Positions 27,151 through 35,590 of a stretch of 64,000 nucleotides of DNA are shown here, in pieces. The first letter of the stretch is position 1; each line of letters begins with the position of its first letter. The DNA is taken from positions 1,984,001 through 2,048,000 of the forward strand of contig CAWHVD010000001.1 of assembly GCA_963832835.1 (NCBI GenBank), written 5' to 3'. The DNA is from CAVPKN01 sp963832835 (GTDB lineage Bacteria; Chlamydiota; Chlamydiia; Chlamydiales; JAAKFR01). The notes beneath the pieces are model-generated. The model saw only the letters and a list, made by a program, of their open reading frames with translations. It ran no database searches and was not told the origin of the DNA. The position numbers and the translations under genes were made by a program.

Positions 27151-28163
27151 CAGACCCTTTATCTAAGGCAACCGACATTATCAAGGCACTGAAACAAGAG
27201 CTCTCGCAATGTCGAGAGCTGTGGACAGCGATCGATAGGGACAATCCTCATCTTGACTCTCAAAGCAGCTATCATTGGCAGAAAAAGTTAGCCACAAGTT
27301 GGATTTATGGAACGACAGACATGTTGGAGTCTAACAAGTTAATCAATTGGCGCTTAGAGCCAATTCACCCATCCGCAATAGCCTCAATGAAAGCCAAACA
27401 ATGTATTAAATACTGGCGGGAATATTTAAGATTTAATGAGGCTTATTACAAATCTGCAAAAAAATTTAAATTTAATGCAGCAAATCCAGAAGAAACTTTA
27501 ATTAATTTCTTAACTAGGATGGCTGACCAGATTGCACAACATGGATGGGGTGAACCTATTGAAGAGCGAGCCTTCCGATCTTTTTTAGGTTACGTGAGAA
27601 GATTTCAAGATGGTGCGTTTGTGGAACATATCTTTCCGAAAAAAATGGAAGTACATCATGGCATGATAATACGAAATATTGACCCTGAGCGATACCCTAT
27701 CCCTGAAGAGCTTGCCTGTCAAATTTTGACGACATTTGCTGATAAAGCCTTAGAAGGACGTAAAGATGCCCGCTTAACCGCTTTGGAATGTTTGGCACTT
27801 TGTTGGATATGCCTTACCGCGGCAAGATTAAAATTGCCCACCTTCTTCGAAGAGCTCTTAGCGAGTAAAGTCTCCTCTCTCAATCCTAACGCACTCTCTC
27901 CAACCATTGCACTACCAACTCTATTTGGACTGAAAAAGGTGCCTATCTCACAAAAGATTGCCCAGTTTCTTTTTTCTCTTGCATCAATTTCAACCAAAGC
28001 CCCCACAGAAATTTTCTTTCGAAGACCGCGTAAAACTCTTACGCGTTCTCTCGAAGAAGTGATCGAATCTATTGCCCCCAACCCAAAATATGGGCATATC
28101 ACCTATGTCTCGCTCATGACTTTACCTCATCATTTTGGCAATCATCGCCATCAGCATAAATGA
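27147..28163 (+). CDS. Island-conserved protein of unknown function (paralogue of 7516-8568)
   Basis: 338 residues, translationally coupled to the integrase. It shares blocks with the island-1 paralogue (ATSWIYGTTDM, KQCIKYWREY, RSFLGYVRRF, TRSLEEVIES, YGHITYVSLMTLPHH). No recognised domain. The retained position directly after the integrase in two islands argues for a mobility-linked function. Confidence 0.65.
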   Translation: MTDPLSKATDIIKALKQELSQCRELWTAIDRDNPHLDSQSSYHWQKKLATSWIYGTTDMLESNKLINWRLEPIHPSAIASMKAKQCIKYWREYLRFNEAYYKSAKKFKFNAANPEETLINFLTRMADQIAQHGWGEPIEERAFRSFLGYVRRFQDGAFVEHIFPKKMEVHHGMIIRNIDPERYPIPEELACQILTTFADKALEGRKDARLTALECLALCWICLTAARLKLPTFFEELLASKVSSLNPNALSPTIALPTLFGLKKVPISQKIAQFLFSLASISTKAPTEIFFRRPRKTLTRSLEEVIESIAPNPKYGHITYVSLMTLPHHFGNHRHQHK

Positions 28164-28197
28164 TTGAATTTCAATAAACTTTAATGACAATCCAAAA

Positions 28198-28215
28198 TGT
28201 CCACTACCGTGCCAG
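28198..28215 (+). promoter_or_regulatory. Conserved motif upstream of the AlpA-like gene, island 2
   Basis: TGTCCACTACCGTGCCAG, differing at two bases from the island-1 motif at 8614 and in the same relative place, while the surrounding spacer has diverged. Confidence 0.45.
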
Positions 28216-28292
28216 AGTGAAAATCAACCAATTTGATTGAATAGTGTTCATATTAATTAACTACCGCGCAATAGAGCGCAGGAGATTTCAAT

Positions 28293-28493
28293 ATGAACGA
28301 GATCAGATACTTATCGATCAAACAGATTGTTGAAGAGGATAAATACCCCTTCACATTGCCAATGATGCGACATTACTTGCTGCATCGCCACAGAAACGGG
28401 TTAGAATCCGCAGTCCGTAAAGTTGGAAAGCGATTATTGCTGCGCTCCGACCTTTTCGATGCCTGGCTTGAGCAAAAAAGGGAGGGTGTATGA
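28293..28493 (+). CDS. AlpA/excisionase-like small DNA-binding protein, island 2
   Basis: 66 residues, clearly paralogous to 8693-8896: YLSIKQIVEEDKYPFTLPMMRHYLLHRH and GKRLLLRSDLFDAWLEQK. An AGGAG site is upstream and a 4-bp overlap joins it to the CHC2 gene. Likely a directionality factor or activator of the replication operon. Confidence 0.7.
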   Translation: MNEIRYLSIKQIVEEDKYPFTLPMMRHYLLHRHRNGLESAVRKVGKRLLLRSDLFDAWLEQKREGV

Positions 28494-28792
28494 GAACACA
28501 ACCTATCGATATTGCTCGCTTAAAAGAAACGATTGATCCCATCGACTTCTATACTGCGGAAGGGCAAAAGATCGCAACCAAAGGGGCTTCTCCTTGGAAA
28601 CTCGGAGGATTATGCCCATTCCATGATGACCATCATGTTGGCAGCTTCTACATTCACGATGTCAGTGGAGGTTACTCCTGTTTTTCTTGTAAGACGGCAG
28701 GAGGTGATATTATTGACTTCATCCAAAGAAAGTATGGTCTGCAATTTGGAGAAGCCTTGCGTAAACTTGCCAGAGAATGGAGGGTATTATGA
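28490..28792 (+). CDS. DnaG-type CHC2 zinc-finger primase component
   Basis: 100 residues containing a CHC2 zinc-binding domain: LCPFHDDHHVGSFYIHD and YSCFSCKTAGGDIIDFIQ, as in the N-terminus of DnaG primases, with no catalytic domain of its own. The catalytic Toprim part appears to be in the next gene, to which it is coupled by an ATGA overlap. In effect a primase is split over two genes. Confidence 0.85.
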   Translation: MRTQPIDIARLKETIDPIDFYTAEGQKIATKGASPWKLGGLCPFHDDHHVGSFYIHDVSGGYSCFSCKTAGGDIIDFIQRKYGLQFGEALRKLAREWRVL

Positions 28793-31026
28793 GCCACCTA
28801 TTCGACATGAGCAGTCTACCCGATATTGTTAAGAGGCCCAACCTGACTTACTACTGGTGGTATCGGGATGCCTCAAATTCTGCATCGTTTGCCCTTGTGG
28901 CTCGTTATGATGCCGCAGACAAAAAGAAATGGTTTCATCAATATCAATTGATCAATGGAGAGTGGACAGAAGGAGCAGCAACTCCCCTGCCCATCTTTGG
29001 ATTACACTCCCTCCAAAATCATAATCATGAGGAAACAGTCTTTATTTTTGAAGGTGAAAAATCAGCCCAGGCTGCTCATCACCTCGATCTGATCGCTTTA
29101 ACCTCAATGATGGGCTCAGCTAATGCAGAGAAAGCCGACTGGGCAATTTTAGCAGGCTATAGAGAATACAAACATTTTGTGTTGATACCCGATCATGACG
29201 AGCCTGGCAAGAAATACATGCGAACTGTGTACGGAGAGATACGCAAGTTTAATCCTTTAGCCTCAATTAAAGTATGCCCATTGCCTTTAAAGGAGAAAGG
29301 AGATGATCTTATCGACTGGATAAAAGATCAGGAATTCTGCCCCAAGGAATGGAATGGGTTCGGTCCTATCGATGAACCTTCCTCTCTTTATTTAAAAAAG
29401 GCATTTGAAGAGGCTGTTGAGCAATACTCAATTGCAGCTGCAGAATATTTCGCTGAAGCAATTCCTATCAAGCCGACTTTTGGACCTTTTGAACCTTTGA
29501 CCGATAGCGTATTTCCATTAAAAAAGTGCCCAATTGATACTTTCCCAGATGATGTCAAAGAATGGCTAGAGCGCCTTGCTGACCAAATGCAAGTGCCTAT
29601 CGATTATTTAGCTACTCCTTTACTGATCTATGTAGGTGCTACAATTGGGAGAAAGAGAGGCATACGTGTGCGCAAAGAAACGGGTTGGATAGAATTTCCT
29701 AACTTGTGGGGGATGCTGATTGGCCGCCCCTCTTTAATGAAGAGTCCCTCCATGAAAGCTGTACGCAAACCACTAGATTTTTTAATGATAGAATCTAAAT
29801 ATCAATATGATATTGCTATTAAACAGTATAAGGTGAAGAAAGAGGCGTGGGACCTTTTAAAGAAAGCTAAAGAAGAGAACATGAAGAAGAGCTTTAAAGA
29901 GAAGTTATCTCATAATCATGTTATTGATTTAGAGCAATTTGTGAATGAAGACTTAGCGCAAGAGCCTTATTTACCTAAACATAAGCGTTATAAGACAGAT
30001 GACATCACCGTGGAGAAGTTGGGTGAACTCTTGATTGAGAATCCTCAAGGCTTGTTGCTCTTTAGGGATGAACTTTCTGGCTGGCTTTATAGCTTTGAAA
30101 AAAGCGGTAGAGAGAATGATCGACCCTTCTTTCTTGAAAGCTGGAGCGGTAAAGAGGATTTTAATATCGACCGCATTGGGCGTGGCTCTCTTTATATCCC
30201 TGCTCTCTGCCTCTCGATTTTAGGCTCGATTCAACCAGGGCCTTTAGCACACTATGTCCATGACGCTTTGCAAGGCGGTAAAGGTGATGATGGGTTTCTG
30301 CAGCGCTTTCAACTCATGATCTGGCCTGAGGAGAATGGAAACTGGGAGTTGACTAAAGTGGTCCCCTTAACTCGGTTGGAAGAGAGAATGAAAGAGCTCT
30401 TTCTTTCCTTGGATCAATTAAGTTTTGATCCTGACAGCAAACCTATCTTCATTGAATTTGAGCCTGAAGCTCAGTCTTTATTCGATGGCTGGCAAACCCG
30501 ATTAGAGAATCGACTTCGCAGCGGGAACTTACCGTCCTATATGGAAGCTCACCTTACCAAATACAAAAAATTAGTACCTGCTTTGAGTTTGATCTTTCAT
30601 TATCTCCTGGGGCAAAAAGCTCAGCAAGGCAGGATCAGTAAAAAAGAGCTTGAGTGTGCGATCATATGGGCGGAGTATTTGGAGAGTCATGCTGAGAAGG
30701 TATACCATAGTGGAACACAAGCAGTCCAAAAGAGTGCCTTGAACCTCATTCGACGGGTGCAGAAGGGTGATATTAAAGAACCTTTTTCTGCTAGAGATGT
30801 ATATCAGGGTCATCATTGGAGTGGGTTAGCCAATCCAAATGAGGTAGAGGAAGTAATCGCTTTGCTCCTGGAGTCTGGTTACTTGGCTCATCACATGGTG
30901 AAGACACCAGGAAGAAGCAGCATGAAGTATTGGGTCCATCCCGATATTTTTACACATACGCAAGAGAGAGCAGGTCCAAAAGGTCCGAAAGCCTCCTCTG
31001 AACCTTTTGAACCTGACACGATATAG
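28789..31026 (+). CDS. Toprim-like plus DUF3987 primase-helicase, island 2
   Basis: 745 residues from the ATG at 28789 (GGAGGG site; ATGA overlap). The N-terminal ~200 residues contain a Toprim-like core: VFIFEGEKSAQAAHHL near residue 88, then FVLIPDHDEPGKKYM near residue 130. From about residue 240 there is a DUF3987 domain (LATPLLIYVGATIGRKRGIRV, GLLLFRDELSGWLYSFEKSG, DDGFLQRFQLMIWPE). Together with the CHC2 protein it should prime and unwind the island. The DNA encoding the C-terminus (PKGPKASSEPFEPD) has 9-bp repeats like those after the island-1 primase. Confidence 0.85.
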   Translation: MSHLFDMSSLPDIVKRPNLTYYWWYRDASNSASFALVARYDAADKKKWFHQYQLINGEWTEGAATPLPIFGLHSLQNHNHEETVFIFEGEKSAQAAHHLDLIALTSMMGSANAEKADWAILAGYREYKHFVLIPDHDEPGKKYMRTVYGEIRKFNPLASIKVCPLPLKEKGDDLIDWIKDQEFCPKEWNGFGPIDEPSSLYLKKAFEEAVEQYSIAAAEYFAEAIPIKPTFGPFEPLTDSVFPLKKCPIDTFPDDVKEWLERLADQMQVPIDYLATPLLIYVGATIGRKRGIRVRKETGWIEFPNLWGMLIGRPSLMKSPSMKAVRKPLDFLMIESKYQYDIAIKQYKVKKEAWDLLKKAKEENMKKSFKEKLSHNHVIDLEQFVNEDLAQEPYLPKHKRYKTDDITVEKLGELLIENPQGLLLFRDELSGWLYSFEKSGRENDRPFFLESWSGKEDFNIDRIGRGSLYIPALCLSILGSIQPGPLAHYVHDALQGGKGDDGFLQRFQLMIWPEENGNWELTKVVPLTRLEERMKELFLSLDQLSFDPDSKPIFIEFEPEAQSLFDGWQTRLENRLRSGNLPSYMEAHLTKYKKLVPALSLIFHYLLGQKAQQGRISKKELECAIIWAEYLESHAEKVYHSGTQAVQKSALNLIRRVQKGDIKEPFSARDVYQGHHWSGLANPNEVEEVIALLLESGYLAHHMVKTPGRSSMKYWVHPDIFTHTQERAGPKGPKASSEPFEPDTI

Positions 31027-31041
31027 GATTTGGAGAAATTT

Positions 31042-31761
31042 ATGACGGATAAACAGAAGAAGAAATCAACAAAACAGCCACCTAAGTTGGAATCTGCGCC
31101 AATAAAATTTTGGCATAAAGACAATCAAAAGCAAGTTAAGGCTGAAGTGCGCCAGGTAGAAGAGCAAGGTAAGGGTAGCGCTTTCTTTACGCACCTCAAG
31201 GCGATCGCTGGTGTCAAGGATAGTGAGTTGGCGGCTAATATCATTGACACAGCCTCCTCAGCAATAGAGCCTATCGTACACCAAGATGATCGTCTGAACG
31301 TGGTCATTCAAGCTTTGCATGATTTTGGCCCTAAAGATGCCATAGAAGCTCGTTTGGTCGTTCAATCTACTTCCCTATTTACTCACGGGATGAAGTGTCT
31401 GAGACGCACAGAAACAGCTGATATGATGTGTCATGGTGAATACTATGCTAACAAGGCGATCAAGCTCTTAAGGCTGCACAATGAAACCATAGAGGCACTC
31501 ACTCGCTATAGAAGAGGCGGTGAGCAGAAAATTACGGTGCAGCATAATGTGATCGCAGATAAGGCCATCGTGAATTTTGGGGCGGGAGGGGTGAACACAA
31601 AAAATGAAGGAGAGAACCCATGTTCGGGAAATTATGCGGAGCTAAAGCAAGAACCAACGGTCATAGACCATGTAGACAGCCCGCGATGGCCAATGGAAGA
31701 TGTCGACTCCACGGGGGCAAATGCACAGGTCCCAAGACAACGAAAGGAAAGCGGAGAGTAA
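31042..31761 (+). CDS. Island-conserved protein preceding an HGG-motif protein
   Basis: 239 residues from the ATG at 31042, which has a GGAG site. A central helical block (EARLVVQSTSLFTHGMKCL...YYANKAIKLLRLHNETIEAL) is followed by YRRGGEQKITVQHNVIAD. A shorter paralogue is at 49891-50448 with the same KLLRLHNETLQTLYRYRRKAEQT block. I know this block from mobile islands where it precedes HGG-motif proteins, but no function is established to my knowledge. The last ~45 codons overlap the next gene in another frame and read as low complexity. Confidence 0.6.
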   Translation: MTDKQKKKSTKQPPKLESAPIKFWHKDNQKQVKAEVRQVEEQGKGSAFFTHLKAIAGVKDSELAANIIDTASSAIEPIVHQDDRLNVVIQALHDFGPKDAIEARLVVQSTSLFTHGMKCLRRTETADMMCHGEYYANKAIKLLRLHNETIEALTRYRRGGEQKITVQHNVIADKAIVNFGAGGVNTKNEGENPCSGNYAELKQEPTVIDHVDSPRWPMEDVDSTGANAQVPRQRKESGE

Positions 31762-31859
31762 AGCAGGCGAATACTACACATGGGTTTTATTCTATTGAGA
31801 ATGTGAAAGAAAGGAAATTACTTCACGATTTAATTCACAATTCAAGAAACTATATTTAA
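31620..31859 (+). CDS. HGGxxTGPKT-motif small protein, island 2
   Basis: 79 residues: CGAKARTNGHRPCRQPAMANGRCRLHGGKCTGPKTTKGKRR. Three or four Cys residues plus the HGG motif suggest a zinc-binding or HNH-like fold. The family is common on phages and islands and its role is unknown. A GGAGAGAA site precedes the ATG. It overlaps the upstream gene by 142 bp. A relative is at 50441-50632, again directly after the same partner gene. Confidence 0.7.
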   Translation: MFGKLCGAKARTNGHRPCRQPAMANGRCRLHGGKCTGPKTTKGKRRVKQANTTHGFYSIENVKERKLLHDLIHNSRNYI

Positions 31860-32395
31860 TACACATCCTTTTTATTTATATCTCCTCCAAGCGCGTGCTT
31901 TTTTGGATCAGGCTGGAAGCAAGGGGCCAAAATAAAGTTCCCATAAGCGGCTCGCTCTATGGTTGCATACAGCTTTCTTCCATTGTACGGAGAAAACCAC
32001 CCATATATACTTGAAAGTTCAAGCGCGATTATTGTGATAGGAGTAAGTACAATTCTTGCTAAATCTATGCCTGTATCTTTCAATCTACCTTTAAAGTCAT
32101 AGTTATCTCCTTCTTTTGGAAGCCAGAAGTTAGCGAAGGAAATAATTTTGAGTACCCTATAGACAATATTTGCGATTGAGACAATGGGATGCACGAATGG
32201 CGTCCCAAGAGATAATAGGATACATTTACCGCGCACACATCCTTTGGATTCATTCAAGTACTTTCTTCCTGTAGACTCATCGATAAGAAACTTGGGTTGA
32301 CCTCGATGATTAGGACAACAATCATACTTCTCTCCATTCTCTTCGACATGCCACTCGCTAATCAAATTAAAATCGGCTCTTTTAATATCAACCAT
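31856..32395 (-). CDS. Predicted membrane protein, chlamydial-type hypothetical
   Basis: 179 residues on the strand opposite to its neighbours. It has two hydrophobic stretches (PFVHPIVSIANIVYRVLKIISFANFWL near residue 65; LARIVLTPITIIALELSSIYGWF near residue 112) and a Cys/His-bearing N-terminal part (YDCCPNHRGQPKF, CVRGKC). An AAGGA site precedes the ATG. No family is recognised with certainty. The C-terminal Y..IERAAYG..ILAPCFQP pattern reminds me of chlamydial inclusion-type hypotheticals. It is likely island cargo. Confidence 0.55.
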   Translation of the reverse strand: MVDIKRADFNLISEWHVEENGEKYDCCPNHRGQPKFLIDESTGRKYLNESKGCVRGKCILLSLGTPFVHPIVSIANIVYRVLKIISFANFWLPKEGDNYDFKGRLKDTGIDLARIVLTPITIIALELSSIYGWFSPYNGRKLYATIERAAYGNFILAPCFQPDPKKHALGGDINKKDVY

Positions 32396-32511
32396 AATGA
32401 ATATCCTTACTTAACTTATTAATATACAATAATTATAAACATTAAATTTGTTTTTTTTATTAAGTTTAAATTAATTTATTATTAATATAGTCGCATTTGT
32501 GTGCTTATATA

Positions 32512-32554
32512 ACAAAATCTCCCATTTGACTTTGTTGGGCGATTTTGTTAAAAT
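32512..32554 (+). promoter_or_regulatory. Promoter and inverted-repeat operator of the AbiE-type pair
   Basis: TTGACT (32526-32531), a 17-bp spacer and TAAAAT (32549-32554) form a strong promoter. It is overlapped by a 13-bp inverted repeat, ACAAAATCTCCCA (32512) / TGGGCGATTTTGT (32536), with one mismatch. The predicted transcription start falls at about the ATG at 32561, so the message would be leaderless or nearly so. AbiEi antitoxins are known to autorepress through inverted repeats. Confidence 0.65.
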
Positions 32555-32560
32555 CATCCT

Positions 32561-33154
32561 ATGAGAAAGAAAGAAGATCGCCCTCTAGACAAGCTGTTCA
32601 ATCAGCCTATCTTTACCACTAAAGAAGCTCGATCTATTGGGATTCATCCTTCCCTCCTGGCTTACTATGCAAAACAAGGGGTCATCAGGCGTATTAGTCG
32701 TGGTGTATACAGAATTGAGTCTAATTACCCTCCTGAAGGCTTTCTATGGACTGACCTTGTAGAGGCCGTATATGGTGTCAACGAAGGTGTTATATGCCTG
32801 ATTTCAGCTTTAGCTATATATGGGCTGACCGAAGAAATTCCTCGTCAGCATTGGATTGGGGTGCGGCACGGGACGAACGTTGTTAGTCAGCCTCAGTTAA
32901 AGATAGTACGCTTTCGCAATTTAAAACTTGGCAAGACGACTATTGAATTGGATGGGATTATCGTCCCTATTTTTGATCGAGAAAGAACCATCGTGGATGC
33001 TTTTAGGCTTCTGAGTAAAGAAACCGCGATCAAAGCATTAAAGGTGGCGCTGACTCAATCAGGGCAACAACGACTTGACCTCATCAAGCTACAGGAATAC
33101 GCAAAGAAACTACGGGTCAATATCGATCCTTACCTTATGACGGTGACCACATGA
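32561..33154 (+). CDS. AbiEi-type antitoxin / transcriptional regulator, island 2
   Basis: 197 residues. The N-terminal winged helix (IFTTKEARSIGIHPSLLAYYAKQGVIRRISRGVYR) is followed by the AbiEi C-terminal domain (SALAIYGLTEEIPRQHWIGV, IPIFDRERTIVDAFR). It is the antitoxin of a type IV-like AbiE pair and probably autoregulates via the upstream inverted repeat. Its stop overlaps the toxin start (ATGA). It appears intact although the toxin is broken. Confidence 0.85.
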   Translation: MRKKEDRPLDKLFNQPIFTTKEARSIGIHPSLLAYYAKQGVIRRISRGVYRIESNYPPEGFLWTDLVEAVYGVNEGVICLISALAIYGLTEEIPRQHWIGVRHGTNVVSQPQLKIVRFRNLKLGKTTIELDGIIVPIFDRERTIVDAFRLLSKETAIKALKVALTQSGQQRLDLIKLQEYAKKLRVNIDPYLMTVTT

Positions 33155-33981
33155 ACGAACAAGCTCTTAAAGACCGACTGCAGACCATAGCCCAAGGGAG
33201 ACATATTCACTTTAATCACTGTTGGAAGCAGTTGGTATTAGAGAGATTTTTGGCTCGTCTGGCAAGATCGTCTTTATCTGATAAGTTTATCTTCAAAGGA
33301 GGATTTCTCCTCTCCTACTGACTCAAATTAGGCCGTGAAACGACCGATTTAGACTTTCTTCTCACACGGATGCAGACCCAAGAAGAGGATATCCAGACAG
33401 CCTTCGAATCGATTGCAGCCATAAATGCGCTCGATGGATTCTCTTTCACTTATCAGGGATTATCGCCCTTAATGCAGCCTCATATGCACTATCCTGGCTA
33501 TCGAGCCACTCTTCAAGCGAAGTTTGGGAGAATCCAAGATAGAGTTCACATAGACGTCGGTGTTGGCGACATTGTGACCCCTCAATCTCTTCAAGTGCAG
33601 CTCTTTCAATACCGAGGCAAGCCAATGTTCGAGAATGATATTTCTCTTTTGGTTTACCCGATCGAGACTATCTTCGCAGAGAAATTGGAGACGGTCATCT
33701 CCAAAGGAGCAGCCAATAGCCGCATGAAAGATTATCATGACCTCTATCTGCTTGTAAGAGAGAAGAGGCTCGATGATCCCACCAAATTGAAGATAAGCTT
33801 ATCTCAGACTTTCCAAAATCGAGGAACAACCCTACAGTTGATTAAATTCGATGAGGTGGGATTGGGTAAACTCCAAAAGTTATGGACTGCCCATCTCAAT
33901 GGTCTTGGTGATATCGCATATAACCTCAACATGCCAAGTGAGATTAGCAATGTAATCGCAACTGTCAATACCGTCCTATAG
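33151..33981 (+). pseudogene. AbiEii-type nucleotidyltransferase toxin interrupted by an in-frame TGA
   Basis: One frame from the ATG at 33151 (coupled to the antitoxin) to 33981 is broken only by TGA at 33319-33321, codon 57. The flanking text is KFIFKGGFLLSY-stop-LKLGRETTDLDFLL, so the stop lies between the GG and DxD elements of the nucleotidyltransferase active site. Everything after it is still a good AbiEii match (YPIETIFAEKLETVISKGAANSRMKDYHDLYLL). Translation restarting at 33370 would lack the active site. The toxin should be inactive unless the stop is read through. Confidence 0.85.
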
Positions 33982-33987
33982 AGGCGC

Positions 33988-34004
33988 GGTACACTAGCGG
34001 TACA
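33988..34004 (+). promoter_or_regulatory. Putative arm-type sites, island 2 right end
   Basis: Two GCGGTACA units with GGTACA starting at 33988 and 33999, 11 bp apart. They are the same variant as at the left end of island 2 and differ from the GGTGCA of island 1. Confidence 0.6.
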
Positions 34005-34123
34005 CCTACTTACATATCTAGTCGATAGAATTCAGCAAAAATGATTACCATTTTTAAATGTAAGTGCTTATGCTGTTGTGTATAGCAGCTGGCATGTGTT
34101 GGATGATAAGGCGGTCCGCCGCC

Positions 34124-34165
34124 CTCATAACCCGTCGGTCCCTGGTTCAAATCCAGGTTGCCCCA
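34124..34165 (+). repeat. att core, copy 3 (tRNA-Met 3' half)
   Basis: A 42-nt exact copy of the tRNA-Met 3' half from the anticodon loop to the discriminator base. No tRNA 5' half is present. Confidence 0.93.
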
Positions 34166-34252
34166 TTTCTTTCTAATCCTTCTTAGACAATGCGCTAAAG
34201 GGATTTAGGACGAGTTTAAAAGCACGGCTTAATCCCCTTCATCTTTCAAAAT

Positions 34253-34380
34253 GGTGCACTTTTGGTGCACTACTCCACAACAGCTGGCAAAAACAAGGCT
34301 CGAAAATGAGTGGTCGTTTTCGGGAAAAGTATTTGCTGTTTTTCTATCAAATCTTTTCTCAACTGCACCAAAAGTGCACC
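34253..34380. promoter_or_regulatory. Putative arm-type sites, island 3 left end
   Basis: Direct GGTGCA at 34253 and 34264, and the inverted form TGCACC at 34364 and 34375. Both pairs have 11-bp spacing, and together they form a ~128-bp inverted arrangement in front of the integrase. Confidence 0.55.
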
Positions 34381-34522
34381 ATTTCATTTTGCAAGCCATC
34401 TAAACATCATAAAACCAAGAGTGTTAAGGCAGAAATATCAGAAGATTGTTAATCCGATGTTGTGGATTTCCCTCTCGTAAAGTATGCTATTTGACCAATA
34501 TGACAGGAGCGAACGATTAACC

Positions 34523-35590
34523 ATGGCTTACATTCAAGAACGACCAGGAAAAGATGGTAAACCAAACTTCCGTGTACAAGTTAGATTACGAGGATATCCC
34601 CCACAAACAGCCACGTTTGAAAGAAAAACTGATGCAAAACTTTGGGCGCAGCAAACTGAAGCAGCGATTAGAGAGGGCCGCCACTTTAAGACTACTGAGG
34701 CGAAAAAGCACACTCTTGCTGATCTTATCGATCGCTATCTAAGTGATGTCATCCCCTACAAACCTAGGAATGCCAAAAACCTTACAGCCCAGCTGATTTG
34801 GTGGAAGCGACAGCTTGGGGATTATGTCCTAGCCGATGTTACTTCAGCGTTGATAGGCGAGTACCGTGACAAACTATTAAAAAGCGTTACCCCGAAAGGA
34901 ACCCTGCGATCGCCTACTACAGTCGTGCGCTATTTATCTGCGTTATCACATGCTTTCACTTTGGCCGTAAAGGAATGGGGATGGCTTGAAGATTCTCCGT
35001 TGAGAAAAGTCACAAAGCCCAAGCAGCCACGAGGTCGAGTTCGATTTTTGGACGAAGAAGAAAGAGAATGCCTTTTACTTGCCTGTAAAGAAAGTCCAAA
35101 CCCCTATCTCTACCCTGTTGTTGTCCTAGCTCTTTCAAGTGGAATGCGTCAAGCTGAAATCATGACCTTAAGATGGTCTGATGTCGACCTACAAAAAGGA
35201 CGCATCATCTTACACCACACAAAAAATGGAGAAAGAAGAGCAGTTCCTCTTGCAGGTTTAGCTTTGCAGTTGTTAAGAGATTTGGAAAAAATCCGTCGTA
35301 TAGACACAACTCTAATCTTTCCTAGCACAAGTCTAAAACAACCTGTTGATCTACGTTTCCCTTGGGAAAAAGCTCTAAAAGCCTCAAAAATCGAAGACTT
35401 TCGGTTTCATGATCTCAGACACACCACAGCCTCATATCTTGCAATGAACGGTGCCAGCTTGGCTGAAATCGCTGAAGTACTTGGACACAAAACTCTCTCG
35501 ATGGTTAAAAGGTATGCTCATCTTAGCGAAAGCCATACTGCAAATGTTGTGGCCAGGATGAATGAGAAATTTTTTCTAGGTGGAGGCTAA
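34523..35590 (+). CDS. int: Tyrosine recombinase (integrase), island 3
   Basis: 355 residues from the ATG at 34523, giving the family-typical MAYIQERPGKDGKPNFRVQVRLRGYPP opening; an upstream in-frame ATG (34484) would add 13 residues. The catalytic domain has Arg in SSGMRQAEIM, HDLRHTTASYLA, LGHKTL and Tyr331 in KRYAHL. It is more distant from integrases 1 and 2 than those are from each other. Its stop overlaps the start of the next gene by one base. Confidence 0.92.
   Translation: MAYIQERPGKDGKPNFRVQVRLRGYPPQTATFERKTDAKLWAQQTEAAIREGRHFKTTEAKKHTLADLIDRYLSDVIPYKPRNAKNLTAQLIWWKRQLGDYVLADVTSALIGEYRDKLLKSVTPKGTLRSPTTVVRYLSALSHAFTLAVKEWGWLEDSPLRKVTKPKQPRGRVRFLDEEERECLLLACKESPNPYLYPVVVLALSSGMRQAEIMTLRWSDVDLQKGRIILHHTKNGERRAVPLAGLALQLLRDLEKIRRIDTTLIFPSTSLKQPVDLRFPWEKALKASKIEDFRFHDLRHTTASYLAMNGASLAEIAEVLGHKTLSMVKRYAHLSESHTANVVARMNEKFFLGGG

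Larger units (their letters stand above)
33982..34522. other. Island 2 / island 3 junction
   Basis: 541 bp without a gene. Contents in order: GGTACA pair (33988, 33999), a ~120-bp AT-rich stretch in which I see nothing, the third att core (34124-34165), a GGTGCA pair (34253, 34264), an inverted TGCACC pair (34364, 34375), and the leader of the island-3 integrase. Confidence 0.75.

Noticed and set aside
33319..33321. TGA read as tryptophan (alternative genetic code)
   Set aside because: Many genes in the window end in TGA, including ATGA overlaps throughout the hsd operon, so TGA is a stop here.
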